Below are positions 1 to 7,994 of a stretch of 23,340 nucleotides of DNA, piece by piece. Within the stretch, counting starts at the first letter, position 1, and every line of letters starts with the position of its first letter. A model generated the notes under the pieces. That model saw only the letters and a list, made by a program, of their open reading frames with translations. It was not told the DNA's origin and searched no databases. The position numbers and the translations under genes were made by a program. Origin of the DNA: an uncultured Bacillota bacterium (GTDB lineage Bacteria > Bacillota > Clostridia > Peptostreptococcales > Anaerovoracaceae); the NCBI GenBank assembly GCA_946408315.1, contig CAMJRV010000004.1:1-23340 (forward strand), given 5' to 3'.

Positions 1-189
1 GGATATATGAAAGAAAAGGACAGCGAGGCGGCAATTCGCCAGGATTTCATAAATATGCCGATGAAAGGCCGGGAGGGAGACGGCGTGGACCAGATGGAAA
101 ACGGCTTTGAATTTTCCCAATCGGAAATCATTGATTTTTCTCAGGCAGCCGACACTCCGATGGAGGCGGTCAAGTTCCCTCTCGATTGA
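1..189 (+). CDS. 3' end of an unidentified protein (probably partial)
   Basis: The frame is open from base 1 to the TGA at 187-189, so the gene probably begins outside the window. A Met codon at 7 has no visible ribosome binding site because only six bases precede it. The visible part is about 60 residues, rich in Asp, Glu, Gln and Met, with no membrane segment, cysteine motif or domain I recognise. It could be the acidic C-terminal tail of a larger protein or a small stand-alone protein. A strong terminator follows within 15 bases, which supports this being a real gene end. Function unknown. Confidence 0.45.
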   Translation, partial: GYMKEKDSEAAIRQDFINMPMKGREGDGVDQMENGFEFSQSEIIDFSQAADTPMEAVKFPLD

Positions 190-202
190 CAGAGAAACAA
201 AA

Positions 203-259
203 AACCTTTCGTTCGTAAAGTGTCCCGCACTTTAAATTCGAACAGAAAGGTTTTTTTTT
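203..259. terminator. Bidirectional intrinsic terminator
   Basis: A long hairpin has arms AACCTTTC, GTTCG and TAAAGTG, the loop TCCCG, and the return arms CACTTTA, CGAAC and GAAAGGTT, with small bulges. It is followed by nine Ts (251-259). An A-run on the other side (196-204) supplies a U-tract for leftward transcripts, so it can also end pstS transcription. Confidence 0.9.
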
Positions 260-267
260 AGTATATA

Positions 268-357
268 AATTGAGGAGAAAGCTAGTTGAATTGAATTGAG
301 AAGAAAGCTAGTTGAATTGAGAAGAAAGCCTGGTCGAATTGAGGAGCAGGCTAGCTG
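268..357. repeat. Four tandem copies of a 21-22 bp unit
   Basis: Units start at 268, 294, 315 and 337. Each begins AATTGAGRAG and continues as a variant of AAAGCTAGTTG. Five extra bases separate units 1 and 2. Units 1 and 2 differ by one base; units 3 and 4 are more diverged. Unit 4 runs into the 3' end of pstS and includes its stop codon (TAG on the minus strand, 351-353). No protein-coding role is evident. Confidence 0.85.
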
Positions 358-1220
358 ACCGGAATGAATCCGTTTTCTTCTACGATGGCCTGACCATCCT
401 TGCTCATTACGAAATCGATATACATCTGCGCTGCTTCGCTGAGTTCGCCGCCGGCCACATAGAGGAACGGTCTGGAAATCTTGTATTCACCCGACAGTAC
501 GGTCTCGGAACTCGGGGAGACGCCCTCTACCTTCACAGCCTTTACGCTGTCGCTCAAAGAGCCGAGAGATACGTAGCCGATGGTGTCCGGAGTTGTGGCT
601 ACCGTCTGCATGACGGCCCCTGTGGACCCCTGTACCAAAGCGTCTTTCGTCGTACCGTCGACTTCTTTTCCGGCTGCATCCTTCTGCATTACCTTCGTAA
701 TTTCTGTGAACGCGCCTCTGGTTCCGGAACCTTCTTCCCGGCTCACGACTACGATCGGAGCGTCTTCGCCGCCCACCTCTTTCCAGTTTTTAATTTCGCC
801 GGTGTAGATCTTTTTGATCTGTTCGATCGTCAAGTCTTCGACCTTTGATGCGGGATTTACGATCACAGCGACTCCATCCTTTGCAATCACGTACTCTTTT
901 GCGACAGTACCCTTTTCTTCATCCTTCACTTCTCTTGACAGAGCCCCCAGATCGGCGATTTTTTCCTGGATCGCCTTAATTCCCTGGCCGGAACCACCGC
1001 CCTGCACTTCGACCGTGATGCCGGGGTTGGCGTCCATGAAGGATGCCGCAAGCTCTTCCGATAACGGCTGTACCGAGGTGGACCCCGCCGTGACGACAGC
1101 GCCTGTCACTTCGGCCGTCCCATTTCCGGAATCCTCCGGGTTCCCCTCTTGCGCTCCGCAGGCGGCAAATGCTCCCAGAGCCAATATGATTACGAGTGTC
1201 AGTACCAATAACTTTTTCAT
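351..1220 (-). CDS. pstS: Phosphate-binding lipoprotein PstS
   Basis: This is the extracellular phosphate-capture component of the high-affinity Pst ABC importer. The 289-residue product starts with a lipoprotein signal peptide (MKKLLVLTLV, then the lipobox AFAAC with the lipidated Cys at 21). An acidic, Gly/Asn-rich linker follows, then the PstS core. The phosphate-binding signatures AGSTSVQP (about 45-52) and SREEGSGTRGAF (about 160-171) are clear. Length fits the family. The Shine-Dalgarno is GAAAGGAAAG just upstream of ATG. A four-repeat Pho box lies upstream, so PhoP control is likely. Oddly, no pstC, pstA, pstB or phoU follows; the gene runs straight into tandem repeats and a terminator. 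The permease and ATPase must be encoded elsewhere if this protein works in a Pst system. Confidence 0.93.
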   Translation of the reverse strand: MKKLLVLTLVIILALGAFAACGAQEGNPEDSGNGTAEVTGAVVTAGSTSVQPLSEELAASFMDANPGITVEVQGGGSGQGIKAIQEKIADLGALSREVKDEEKGTVAKEYVIAKDGVAVIVNPASKVEDLTIEQIKKIYTGEIKNWKEVGGEDAPIVVVSREEGSGTRGAFTEITKVMQKDAAGKEVDGTTKDALVQGSTGAVMQTVATTPDTIGYVSLGSLSDSVKAVKVEGVSPSSETVLSGEYKISRPFLYVAGGELSEAAQMYIDFVMSKDGQAIVEENGFIPVS

Positions 1221-1279
1221 TTTTATCTTTCCTTTCTTATTTTCGATGAATTGTTTATCTTTTCTTTATTACAGTTCCT

Positions 1280-1333
1280 ATCATACAGGGCCTTTGTTAA
1301 GTACCAATAAAGGCGGTGTTAACATTCTGTTAA
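1280..1333 (-). promoter_or_regulatory. pstS promoter with four-repeat Pho box
   Basis: On the minus strand four hexamers, TTAACA, TTAACA, TTTATT and TTAACA, occupy 1328-1333, 1317-1322, 1306-1311 and 1295-1300. Each pair is separated by exactly 5 bp, an 11-bp period. This matches the PhoP-binding TT(A/T/C)ACA direct repeats known from Bacillus subtilis. A -10-like TATGAT lies at 1280-1285, nine bases downstream of the last repeat, which fits an activator-dependent promoter with no separate -35 box. Confidence 0.8.
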
Positions 1334-1383
1334 ATTATCAGCCCTTTCCCGCAGTATTTTTTCCGTCGACTTTCTTACACTTA

Positions 1384-1412
1384 TTGACAGAGCAGGCGGG
1401 AAAGAATATGAT
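1384..1412 (+). promoter_or_regulatory. Sigma-A promoter of nrdDG
   Basis: TTGACA at 1384-1389 and TATGAT at 1407-1412 are separated by 17 bp, a near-perfect vegetative promoter. Transcription would start near 1419 and leave a leader of about 70 nt before the GTG start of nrdD. Confidence 0.85.
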
Positions 1413-1452
1413 ATATAGTGTTCACGTTGGCGTATGCCTCAATATATTGTAT
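1406..1452. promoter_or_regulatory. Two tandem NrdR-box-like operators
   Basis: The sites at 1406-1421 (core GATATATAGTGT) and 1437-1452 (core CAATATATTG) both match the 16-bp NrdR palindrome acaCwAtATaTwGtgt. Their centres (1413/1414 and 1444/1445) are 31 bp apart, three helical turns, which is the arrangement known for NrdR. The first box overlaps the -10 element, so bound NrdR would repress nrdDG. No nrdR gene lies in the window. Confidence 0.75.
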
Positions 1453-1488
1453 TCGAAGTCGATTTGAAAATTTTGGAGGTAATGTACT

Positions 1489-3630
1489 GTGCTGAAACAA
1501 ATCATTAAACGCGACCGCTCAATCGTGCTGTTCAAGAAGGAAAAGATCGTCCTGGCAATATTCAAGGCGGCAAAGGCCGTGGGGGGAGACGATTTCTCGA
1601 CCTCTGAAAGGCTGGCGGACGAAGCGATCGGAATGGCGGAGGAACGCTATCCCGACGGAATCGCAGATGTAGAAGGAATCCAGGATATCGTAGAAAAGGT
1701 TTTGATCGAAAACGGGCATGCAAAGACGGCCAAGGCTTATATCCTTTACCGCGAAAAGAGAAGGTCCGCCCGGGAATCCAACGCCCTGATCGGAGCGACG
1801 ATCAATATGTTTACCGAATACCTCAACGACGCGGACTGGCAGATCAACGAGAACGCGAATACGCAGAAGTCCATCAACGGACTGAACAATTACGTGCGGG
1901 AAGCCTTCACTCAGAGTTACTGGCTCCATGAAATCTACTCCGACGACATCAGGGAAGCCCATATGTCCGGAGATATTCATATTCACGATCTGGGCTTTTT
2001 CGGCCCCTACTGCGCCGGCTGGGATCTGCGGCAGATCCTCATGAACGGCTTCGGCGGGGTCCCCGGAAAGGTGGAATCCAAAGCGCCGAAACACCTGCGC
2101 ACCTTCCTTGGTCAGATCGTAAACTCCACCTTTACCACCCAGGGGGAAACCGCAGGCGCCCAGGCCTGGTCTTCCTTTGATACATACTGCGCCCCCTTCA
2201 TCCACTACGACAAGCTGGACTACAGGACCGTGAAGCAGGCGCTTCAGGAATTTATCTTCAATCTGAACGTGCCGACCCGGGTCGGTTTCCAGTGTCCCTT
2301 TTCCAACCTGACCTTTGACCTGTCGCCGCCCAGCACGCTGAAAAATGAATATGCCATCATCGGCGGACGGATCATGGATAAGACCTACGGAGAATTCCAG
2401 GAGGAGATGGACCTGTTCAACTCCGCCTTCTGCGACGTCATGATGGAGGGTGATTCCAAGGGACGCGTCTTTACCTTCCCGATTCCTACCATCAATGTGA
2501 CCAAGGATTTCGACTGGGAAAGCCCCGTCGTCAATAAAATCATGGAGATCACCTGTAAATACGGCGTGCCGTATTTTTCAAACTATATCAACTCGGATCT
2601 TTCCCCGGAGGACGCTCTTTCCATGTGCTGCCGTCTCAGACTGGACACCAGCGAGCTGAGGAAGCGCGGCGGCGGCCTGTTCGGCTCCAACCCGCTGACC
2701 GGTTCCATCGGCGTCGTCACCATCAACCTGCCGAGGCTGGCCTATATCTCAAGCAGCGAATCGGAATTTCAGACCCGGCTCTGGCAGCAGATGAACACCG
2801 CGAGAAACAGTCTGGAAATGAAGCGCAAGGTCATCGAGGAGCAGACAGAACGCGCGCTGTATCCCTATTCGGCCAATTTCCTTCAGGGCGTCAAGGCGCA
2901 CTCTGGCTCCTACTGGTACAATCACTTCAACACCATCGGCCTGTTGGGCATGAACGAGGCTTGCCAGAACCTGCTGGGGCAGGACGTCGATCTGACGACG
3001 GCGGAAGGCCAGGGCTTTGCCATCAGGACCCTGACTTATATGAGAGACGTGATCAAGGATATCCAGGAGGAAACCGGCAATTATTACAATCTGGAAGCCA
3101 CGCCTGCAGAGGGAACCAGCTACCGCCTGGCCCAAAAGGATAAAAAGAAGTATCCGAATATCATTACGGCGGGAGACAAACAGCCCTACTATACGAACTC
3201 TTCCCAGCTTCCGGTGGGCTTTACCGACGATATCTTCGAGACGCTGGACCTCCAGGACGAACTCCAATCCCTCTACACGGGCGGAACGGTGCTCCACCTG
3301 TATCTGGGCGAGGAGATCAAGGATATCGAGGCGGCCAAGCGGCTGATCCGGAAAGCCTTCACCAATTACAAGCTGCCCTATATCTCCCTGACGCCGACCT
3401 TCTCCATCTGCAACAATCACGGTTATCTTTCCGGCGAGCACTTCTCCTGCCCGGAATGCGGAAGCACTACCGAGGTCTGGAGCCGCGTGGTGGGATATCT
3501 GCGGCCGGTCCAGAACTTCAACAAGGGCAAGCGGGAGGAATATGACCAGCGCGTGAAATACGTGATGAAGGAGGAAGCCGTACCTGCCCGCAGCGAAGAG
3601 GCGGTATGGCAGTCCGCTATAAAGGAGTAA
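1489..3630 (+). CDS. nrdD: Anaerobic (class III) ribonucleoside-triphosphate reductase NrdD
   Basis: This glycyl-radical enzyme makes dNTPs from NTPs in the absence of oxygen. The start is GTG, eight bases after TTGGAGGT. The 713-residue protein has an N-terminal ATP-cone allosteric domain (about 3-93), then the catalytic barrel. Motifs include MCCRLRLD, which probably carries the substrate-radical cysteine, and GSIGVVTINLPRL. The C-terminal metal site is Cys641/His644/Cys654/Cys657 (CNNHG...CPEC). The glycyl-radical loop is RVVGYLRPVQNFNKGK, with Gly669 the likely radical residue. One of the usual zinc cysteines appears as His, as in some Clostridia/Thermotoga-type enzymes. It lies seven bases upstream of nrdG, forming one operon, and is preceded by NrdR-type operators. 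Length and motifs are complete, so it should be functional. Confidence 0.97.
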   Translation: MLKQIIKRDRSIVLFKKEKIVLAIFKAAKAVGGDDFSTSERLADEAIGMAEERYPDGIADVEGIQDIVEKVLIENGHAKTAKAYILYREKRRSARESNALIGATINMFTEYLNDADWQINENANTQKSINGLNNYVREAFTQSYWLHEIYSDDIREAHMSGDIHIHDLGFFGPYCAGWDLRQILMNGFGGVPGKVESKAPKHLRTFLGQIVNSTFTTQGETAGAQAWSSFDTYCAPFIHYDKLDYRTVKQALQEFIFNLNVPTRVGFQCPFSNLTFDLSPPSTLKNEYAIIGGRIMDKTYGEFQEEMDLFNSAFCDVMMEGDSKGRVFTFPIPTINVTKDFDWESPVVNKIMEITCKYGVPYFSNYINSDLSPEDALSMCCRLRLDTSELRKRGGGLFGSNPLTGSIGVVTINLPRLAYISSSESEFQTRLWQQMNTARNSLEMKRKVIEEQTERALYPYSANFLQGVKAHSGSYWYNHFNTIGLLGMNEACQNLLGQDVDLTTAEGQGFAIRTLTYMRDVIKDIQEETGNYYNLEATPAEGTSYRLAQKDKKKYPNIITAGDKQPYYTNSSQLPVGFTDDIFETLDLQDELQSLYTGGTVLHLYLGEEIKDIEAAKRLIRKAFTNYKLPYISLTPTFSICNNHGYLSGEHFSCPECGSTTEVWSRVVGYLRPVQNFNKGKREEYDQRVKYVMKEEAVPARSEEAVWQSAIKE

Positions 3631-3637
3631 CAGCCCT

Positions 3638-4324
3638 ATGAATATTTCCGGTATCGTCAAAAGCTCCCTGATCGACTATCCCGGTCTGATTTCCTGTGTA
3701 CTGTTCGTACCGGGCTGCAATTACAACTGTTTTTATTGTCACAACCGTTCCCTGATCGATGGGAGCCATATCCTTCTGACGCCGCAGTCCGTAACGGATT
3801 TCCTGCAAAAGCGGGCCGGCCTGCTGGACGGCGTGGTAATTTCCGGCGGAGAACCGACACTGCAAGGCGGTCTGATCCCCTTTCTGAAAAGAGTAAGGGA
3901 CCTCGGCTACCGGATCAAGGTCGATACCAACGGCTCCCGCCCGGACATCGTCGCGGCGCTCCTGGAATCAGGGCTGTGCGACTACGTGGCGGTGGATTAC
4001 AAGGCTCCTGCCGAATGGTACCCCGCAATCTGCGGCCAGGGCGCCGACGCCGGCCAGGTGTTGAAAACCATCCAGCTCCTTTCTGAAAGTCCCCTTCCCT
4101 TTGAAGTGAGGACGACGGTGATTCCGCAATTGGGACGGGAGGAGCTCACCAGGATGGCGAAGGAAATCCCCGCGTCGCCGCGCTACGTTCTGAACCGGTA
4201 CAGAGTGCCCGACAGATACCTGCCTGCGGATGAGTCGAAAGTTTTGGAAAGAGCCTGTTCCCCCGAGGAGTTGCAGGCTCTGGCGGACTGGATCACTCCA
4301 TGGCAGCCCAACGTTACTATTTAA
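3638..4324 (+). CDS. nrdG: Anaerobic ribonucleotide reductase activating protein NrdG
   Basis: This radical-SAM enzyme uses a [4Fe-4S] cluster and S-adenosylmethionine to install the glycyl radical on NrdD. The cluster motif is complete: GCNYNCFYCHN, with Cys27, Cys31 and Cys34 in CxxxCxxC spacing. A glycine-rich SAM-contact motif, ISGGEPTLQGG, follows at about 68-78. At 228 residues it has the length of the longer NrdG/PflA-like activases of Clostridia. The stop of nrdD is seven bases before this ATG, and the AAGGAG binding site lies inside the last nrdD codons, so translation is probably coupled. A 16-bp duplication spans the stop codon. Pairing with NrdD makes the assignment firm. Confidence 0.95.
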   Translation: MNISGIVKSSLIDYPGLISCVLFVPGCNYNCFYCHNRSLIDGSHILLTPQSVTDFLQKRAGLLDGVVISGGEPTLQGGLIPFLKRVRDLGYRIKVDTNGSRPDIVAALLESGLCDYVAVDYKAPAEWYPAICGQGADAGQVLKTIQLLSESPLPFEVRTTVIPQLGREELTRMAKEIPASPRYVLNRYRVPDRYLPADESKVLERACSPEELQALADWITPWQPNVTI

Positions 4325-4342
4325 AAGCGTTACTATTTAAAA
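4312..4342. repeat. 16-bp-period direct duplication across the nrdG stop
   Basis: CGTTACTATTTAAAA occurs at 4312-4326 and again at 4328-4342. The first copy contains the nrdG stop codon TAA (4322-4324). It looks like a slippage duplication and does not change the protein. Confidence 0.85.
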
Positions 4343-4350
4343 TTAATCGG

Positions 4351-4385
4351 AACGGAGGCCGGGAAACGGTCTCCGTTTTTCTTTT
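4351..4385 (+). terminator. Intrinsic terminator of nrdDG
   Basis: AACGGAGGCCG and CGGTCTCCGTT form a near-perfect stem around GGAAA, followed by TTTTCTTTT. It ends the nrdD-nrdG transcript. Confidence 0.9.
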
Positions 4386-4559
4386 CATTAACAACAAAAA
4401 TATGTTAAAAAGTTCACGTTTACGATGAGTGGAACAGGGTAAAAACTTATGAGCGATTACGGGGCTTACCGACAGCCCACCAATTGAAAAGAATAAAATA
4501 CATAGATCGAAAACCATACTACATCAGCTCTGCGCTGGGAAAAGGAGACAACGGAAAAC
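4386..4559 (+). other. Leader/intergenic region of chemoreceptor A
   Basis: About 170 bases separate the nrdDG terminator from the receptor start. I see no convincing promoter. Two weak hairpins are present: GTTCAC (4412-4417) with GTGGAAC (4429-4435), and GGGCT (4462-4466) with AGCCC (4474-4478). The ribosome binding site AAGGAG is at 4542-4547. No known riboswitch core is complete here. Confidence 0.4.
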
Positions 4560-7500
4560 ATGCAAATGCGAAGCTTATTAACAAAGATCCTGGTCTTGAT
4601 CGGAATTCCTGTGGCAGTTACCTATTGCATCGCAGCGATCATCTCATTAAACACAGTACATACGTCGGTATCAAAGCTGACTACCAGCGAACTTGCGGCA
4701 AAATCACAGGCCGCATCCTATGAAATCGGAGGATATTTTCAAAATTATATGGCGATTGCCGGACAGATTCCCTCCAACAGACAGTTTGAGGAACTCGCCT
4801 CGGATACTGCTCCGGGAACACCTATTACCTCCGCACCGGAATTTCCCCAGATAAAGGACACGCTGCTCCGGATTCAGCAGTCCGACCCCGAAAATATTCT
4901 GAGCGCATGGGTCGCAGACATCGACTCCAGCCAGATGGCCCAGTCCGACGGAAGCCTGTCCGATTCCAGCTGGAAGGTGGATGAAAGCCCCTGGTATCAG
5001 AAGCTTCTGAAAAAACAGTCGGTGGTCATGACCGATCCCTATGTAGACACCGTATCCAGCGCTACCGTAGTGAGCGTCGTGGCTCCCGTATATCAGGAGG
5101 GCAGCAAGGAAATCGTCGGAGCGGCCGGAATCAACCTTTCCATTTCCGGCTGGAAAACCTTGATGGAACAGTATACTCTCGGCGATACCGGCTTTTACAT
5201 ACTGGCAAGCGACGAGGGAAAGATCATCTATCACCCTGACAAAGACTTCTTAAATAAGAGCATCTCGGAAACGGACATGTCGGATAATATCAAGCAGGCG
5301 CTCTCGGAAAAGGTGACGGGAGACATCAGCTACACCTCCGCAGGAACGCCGAGCCACGGCTATGTATCGATGATCGGAGACACAGGCTGGGTCGTAGCGA
5401 CGGGTCTGCCGGATCAGGAATTTAAGGGCCCCTACACCTCCGTACAGACGACCATGACCATCATCTTCAGCCTGGCCCTGCTGATCATCGCCGCCGTGAT
5501 CATCGCCATCGCCATGAGGATCGTAGGCCCCATCAAGAAGCTCGTCGCAGCCGCCGATAAACTGGCTGTGGGAGATGTGGAAGTCGATCTGCCGCCTCAG
5601 ACAAAGACGAAGGACGAAGTCGGAGAGCTGACCGTCTCCTTTGGAAAGATGGTCGAAAATACGAAACAGCAGTCGGAAGCGGCAAAGAGGATTGCGGAAG
5701 GCGATCTGTCCCTGGACGTAGCGCCCCGCTCCGATCAGGATGTGCTGGGACACAGCATGGTATCCGTTGTGGAAACGCTGCGCCAGCTCGTGAAAGAAGC
5801 GGAGGGGCTGACGGAAGCCGCCGTGGAAGGCAGGCTGGAAACCCGGGGCGACGCGGAAAATTTCAGCGGAGGCTACAGAGAGATTATTCAGGGCTTCAAC
5901 AGCACCATCGAAGCCATCGTAACGCCGCTGGCCACAGCCCGCGAGTTTATCGAAAAGATCGCCAACGGGGAAGATCTGGAAGTCCTTGAAAACAAGTACG
6001 CAGGCGACTACGCCCTGCTGATCAGCGACCTTTCCCTGGTGAGAGACTCCATCTATTCCCTCCTGGAGGAATCGGGCAAGCTTACGGATGCCGCAGCCGC
6101 GGGAAATCTCGCCTATCGCGCCGATGTGAGCAGGCTCAAGGGGAATTACGCGCAGATCGTGGAAGGAATCAATCAGGCGCTGGATTCTCTCATCAATCCC
6201 CTGATCGTAACGGCAGGTTACATAGAGCAGATCGGAAGAGGCGAAATCCCCGGCAAGATTACGGAAGAATATCAGGGAGATTTCGACGATATCAAAAATA
6301 GCGTCAACTCGTGTATCGACGGACTCGACGCCCTCGTGGAGGGGAACAATGTCTTGGGGCGGATGAGCGAAAACGACTACTCGGTTGAAATGAACGGTTC
6401 TTACGTAGGGATCTACGAAAAGATGAAGCACAGCATAAACGATGTAATCACGACGGTCAGAGATACGATCGACGTGGTGACGGACGTTGCGGACGGAGAT
6501 CTGTCCAGGCTTTCCGGACTGAAAGCCACCGGCAGGCGCGGCGACAACGATATCCTGCTCCCGTCCCTGATCCGGATGCTTGAAAACGTAAAAATGCTCG
6601 TGGAGGAAACCACCGCCATATCGGATGCGGCTGTGAAAGGCAGTCTGGACATACGGGGAGATGCGGACAAGTTCAAGGGCGAATACCGGAACGTCATAAG
6701 CGGTATCAACGAGACGCTGAACGCCATCGTCGAGCCCATCGAGGAAGCTTCCGCCGTGCTCCAGGAAATGGCAGTCGGAAATCTCCAGGTGAGCATGAAG
6801 GGGGAATATCGCGGAGACCATGCCGCGATCAAGCGGGCCCTCAACCAGACCATCGAGAATATCAGAAGCTATGTGAGCGAAATTTCCCTGGTGCTCGCAG
6901 AAATCGGAAAGGGCAGCCTGGATCTTTCCATCACGGCGGACTATCAGGGCGACTTCGCGGAAATAAAGGATTCCCTCAACAATATCATCATGACCTTAAA
7001 TCAGGTCATGGGGAACATCAACGACGCGGCGGAACAGGTTTCCTCCGGTTCGAGACAGGTTTCCGACGGAAGCCAGACCCTTTCCCAGGGCTCCGTGGCA
7101 CAGGCGGGAGCCATCGAAGAGCTGACAGCCTCCATATCCGAAATTGCGACCCAGACAAGGCAGAACGCCGTCAACGCAAACGAGGCCAGCAAGCTTGCGG
7201 AAGAAGCGAGAGACAAGGCGCTCAAAGGAAACGACCAGATGGACGGAATGCTGGATTCCATGAGGGAGATCAGCGATTCCTCAGCAAACATTTCCAAGAT
7301 CATCAAGGTTATCGACGATATCGCGTTCCAGACCAACATCCTCGCCCTCAACGCGGCGGTGGAAGCCGCCAGAGCGGGACAGCACGGAAAAGGCTTTGCC
7401 GTAGTGGCGGAGGAGGTTCGAAACCTCGCAGCCAGGAGCGCCGATGCGGCCAAAGGGACCACGGCTCTGATCGAGGGCTCTATCAGCAAGGTTCAGACCG

Positions 7501-7889
7501 GTATGAAGATCGCCGACACGACGGCCTTGGCCCTGGCGGAAATCGTCTCCGGTATCGAGAAGTCTGCAGAGCTTGTAAAGACCATCGCTACCGCCTCCAA
7601 TGAGCAGGCCTCCGGCATCACCCAGATCAACAAAGGGATCGAGCAGGTCTCCCACGTGGTCCAGAACAATTCGGCGACTGCCCAGGAGAGTGCCGCAGCC
7701 AGCGAGGAGCTCTCCGGTCAGGCGGAGCTTCTGAAGGAAATGGTCGGAAAGTTCAAGCTCAGCGAAGGAAGGCCCTCTTCAAAAACACTCTATCTCGGAG
7801 AGGGCCGGGACCACGGAAGAGAAGCGCTGCCCTCTCCCGGGGACATTCCAAAAATTATCCTCGAAGACGATGGATATGACAAATATTGA
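4560..7889 (+). CDS. Poly-HAMP methyl-accepting chemotaxis protein (receptor A)
   Basis: A membrane chemoreceptor that would signal to CheA/CheW. Of 1109 residues: TM1 about 8-30, extracellular double-Cache sensor about 35-290, TM2 about 297-320, then 11 HAMP-like modules (about 320-810) with recurring Gly or equivalent near 338, 381, 424, 470, 515, 561, 605, 646, 694, 740 and 785, a 41-48 residue period. The MCP signalling hairpin (about 820-1066) has the conserved tip [17 protein letters not shown]. Most MCPs have one HAMP. The sensor contains SPWYQ and TDPYVD, resembling amino-acid-binding dCache domains, but the usual Arg before PWY is Ser. The tail ends [11 protein letters not shown], not the enterobacterial NWETF tether. 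AAGGAG lies 12 bases before the ATG. The ligand is unknown. It is paralogous to receptor B. Confidence 0.93.
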   Translation: MQMRSLLTKILVLIGIPVAVTYCIAAIISLNTVHTSVSKLTTSELAAKSQAASYEIGGYFQNYMAIAGQIPSNRQFEELASDTAPGTPITSAPEFPQIKDTLLRIQQSDPENILSAWVADIDSSQMAQSDGSLSDSSWKVDESPWYQKLLKKQSVVMTDPYVDTVSSATVVSVVAPVYQEGSKEIVGAAGINLSISGWKTLMEQYTLGDTGFYILASDEGKIIYHPDKDFLNKSISETDMSDNIKQALSEKVTGDISYTSAGTPSHGYVSMIGDTGWVVATGLPDQEFKGPYTSVQTTMTIIFSLALLIIAAVIIAIAMRIVGPIKKLVAAADKLAVGDVEVDLPPQTKTKDEVGELTVSFGKMVENTKQQSEAAKRIAEGDLSLDVAPRSDQDVLGHSMVSVVETLRQLVKEAEGLTEAAVEGRLETRGDAENFSGGYREIIQGFNSTIEAIVTPLATAREFIEKIANGEDLEVLENKYAGDYALLISDLSLVRDSIYSLLEESGKLTDAAAAGNLAYRADVSRLKGNYAQIVEGINQALDSLINPLIVTAGYIEQIGRGEIPGKITEEYQGDFDDIKNSVNSCIDGLDALVEGNNVLGRMSENDYSVEMNGSYVGIYEKMKHSINDVITTVRDTIDVVTDVADGDLSRLSGLKATGRRGDNDILLPSLIRMLENVKMLVEETTAISDAAVKGSLDIRGDADKFKGEYRNVISGINETLNAIVEPIEEASAVLQEMAVGNLQVSMKGEYRGDHAAIKRALNQTIENIRSYVSEISLVLAEIGKGSLDLSITADYQGDFAEIKDSLNNIIMTLNQVMGNINDAAEQVSSGSRQVSDGSQTLSQGSVAQAGAIEELTASISEIATQTRQNAVNANEASKLAEEARDKALKGNDQMDGMLDSMREISDSSANISKIIKVIDDIAFQTNILALNAAVEAARAGQHGKGFAVVAEEVRNLAARSADAAKGTTALIEGSISKVQTGMKIADTTALALAEIVSGIEKSAELVKTIATASNEQASGITQINKGIEQVSHVVQNNSATAQESAAASEELSGQAELLKEMVGKFKLSEGRPSSKTLYLGEGRDHGREALPSPGDIPKIILEDDGYDKY

Positions 7890-7918
7890 TTAAAGATGCG
7901 CCCGCCGGGCACACAGCC

Positions 7919-7961
7919 AACCCTCCCGTAATTCCGCATTGGATTACCGGGAGGGTTTTTC
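7919..7961 (+). terminator. Intrinsic terminator of receptor A
   Basis: AACCCTCCCGTAAT and ATTACCGGGAGGGTT form a long stem around TCCGCATTGG, followed by a run of Ts. It lies between two convergent genes. Confidence 0.92.
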
Positions 7962-7994
7962 ATAATTAAAATTCGCGTAAAACTCTTTCCGAGA

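Noticed and set aside
814..1467. A 217-codon plus-strand open frame over the start of pstS and its promoter.
   Set aside because: It is antisense to pstS and its Pho box, has no ribosome binding site, and shows no domain.
4405..4480. A possible c-di-GMP-I (GEMM) riboswitch ahead of receptor A, because of CAGGGTAAA and GGGGCTTACCGACAG resembling parts of that aptamer.
   Set aside because: The span between the two matches is far too short for two aptamer hairpins, and the conserved GACGCAAAGCC-type segment is missing. Only weak hairpins remain.
5250..6821. A 523-codon open frame antisense to receptor A (and similar long antisense frames under nrdD, receptor B, the hydrogenase and the regulator).
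   Set aside because: These are by-products of the codon composition of the real genes. They have no ribosome binding sites, no recognisable domains, and overlap complete family-matching genes.
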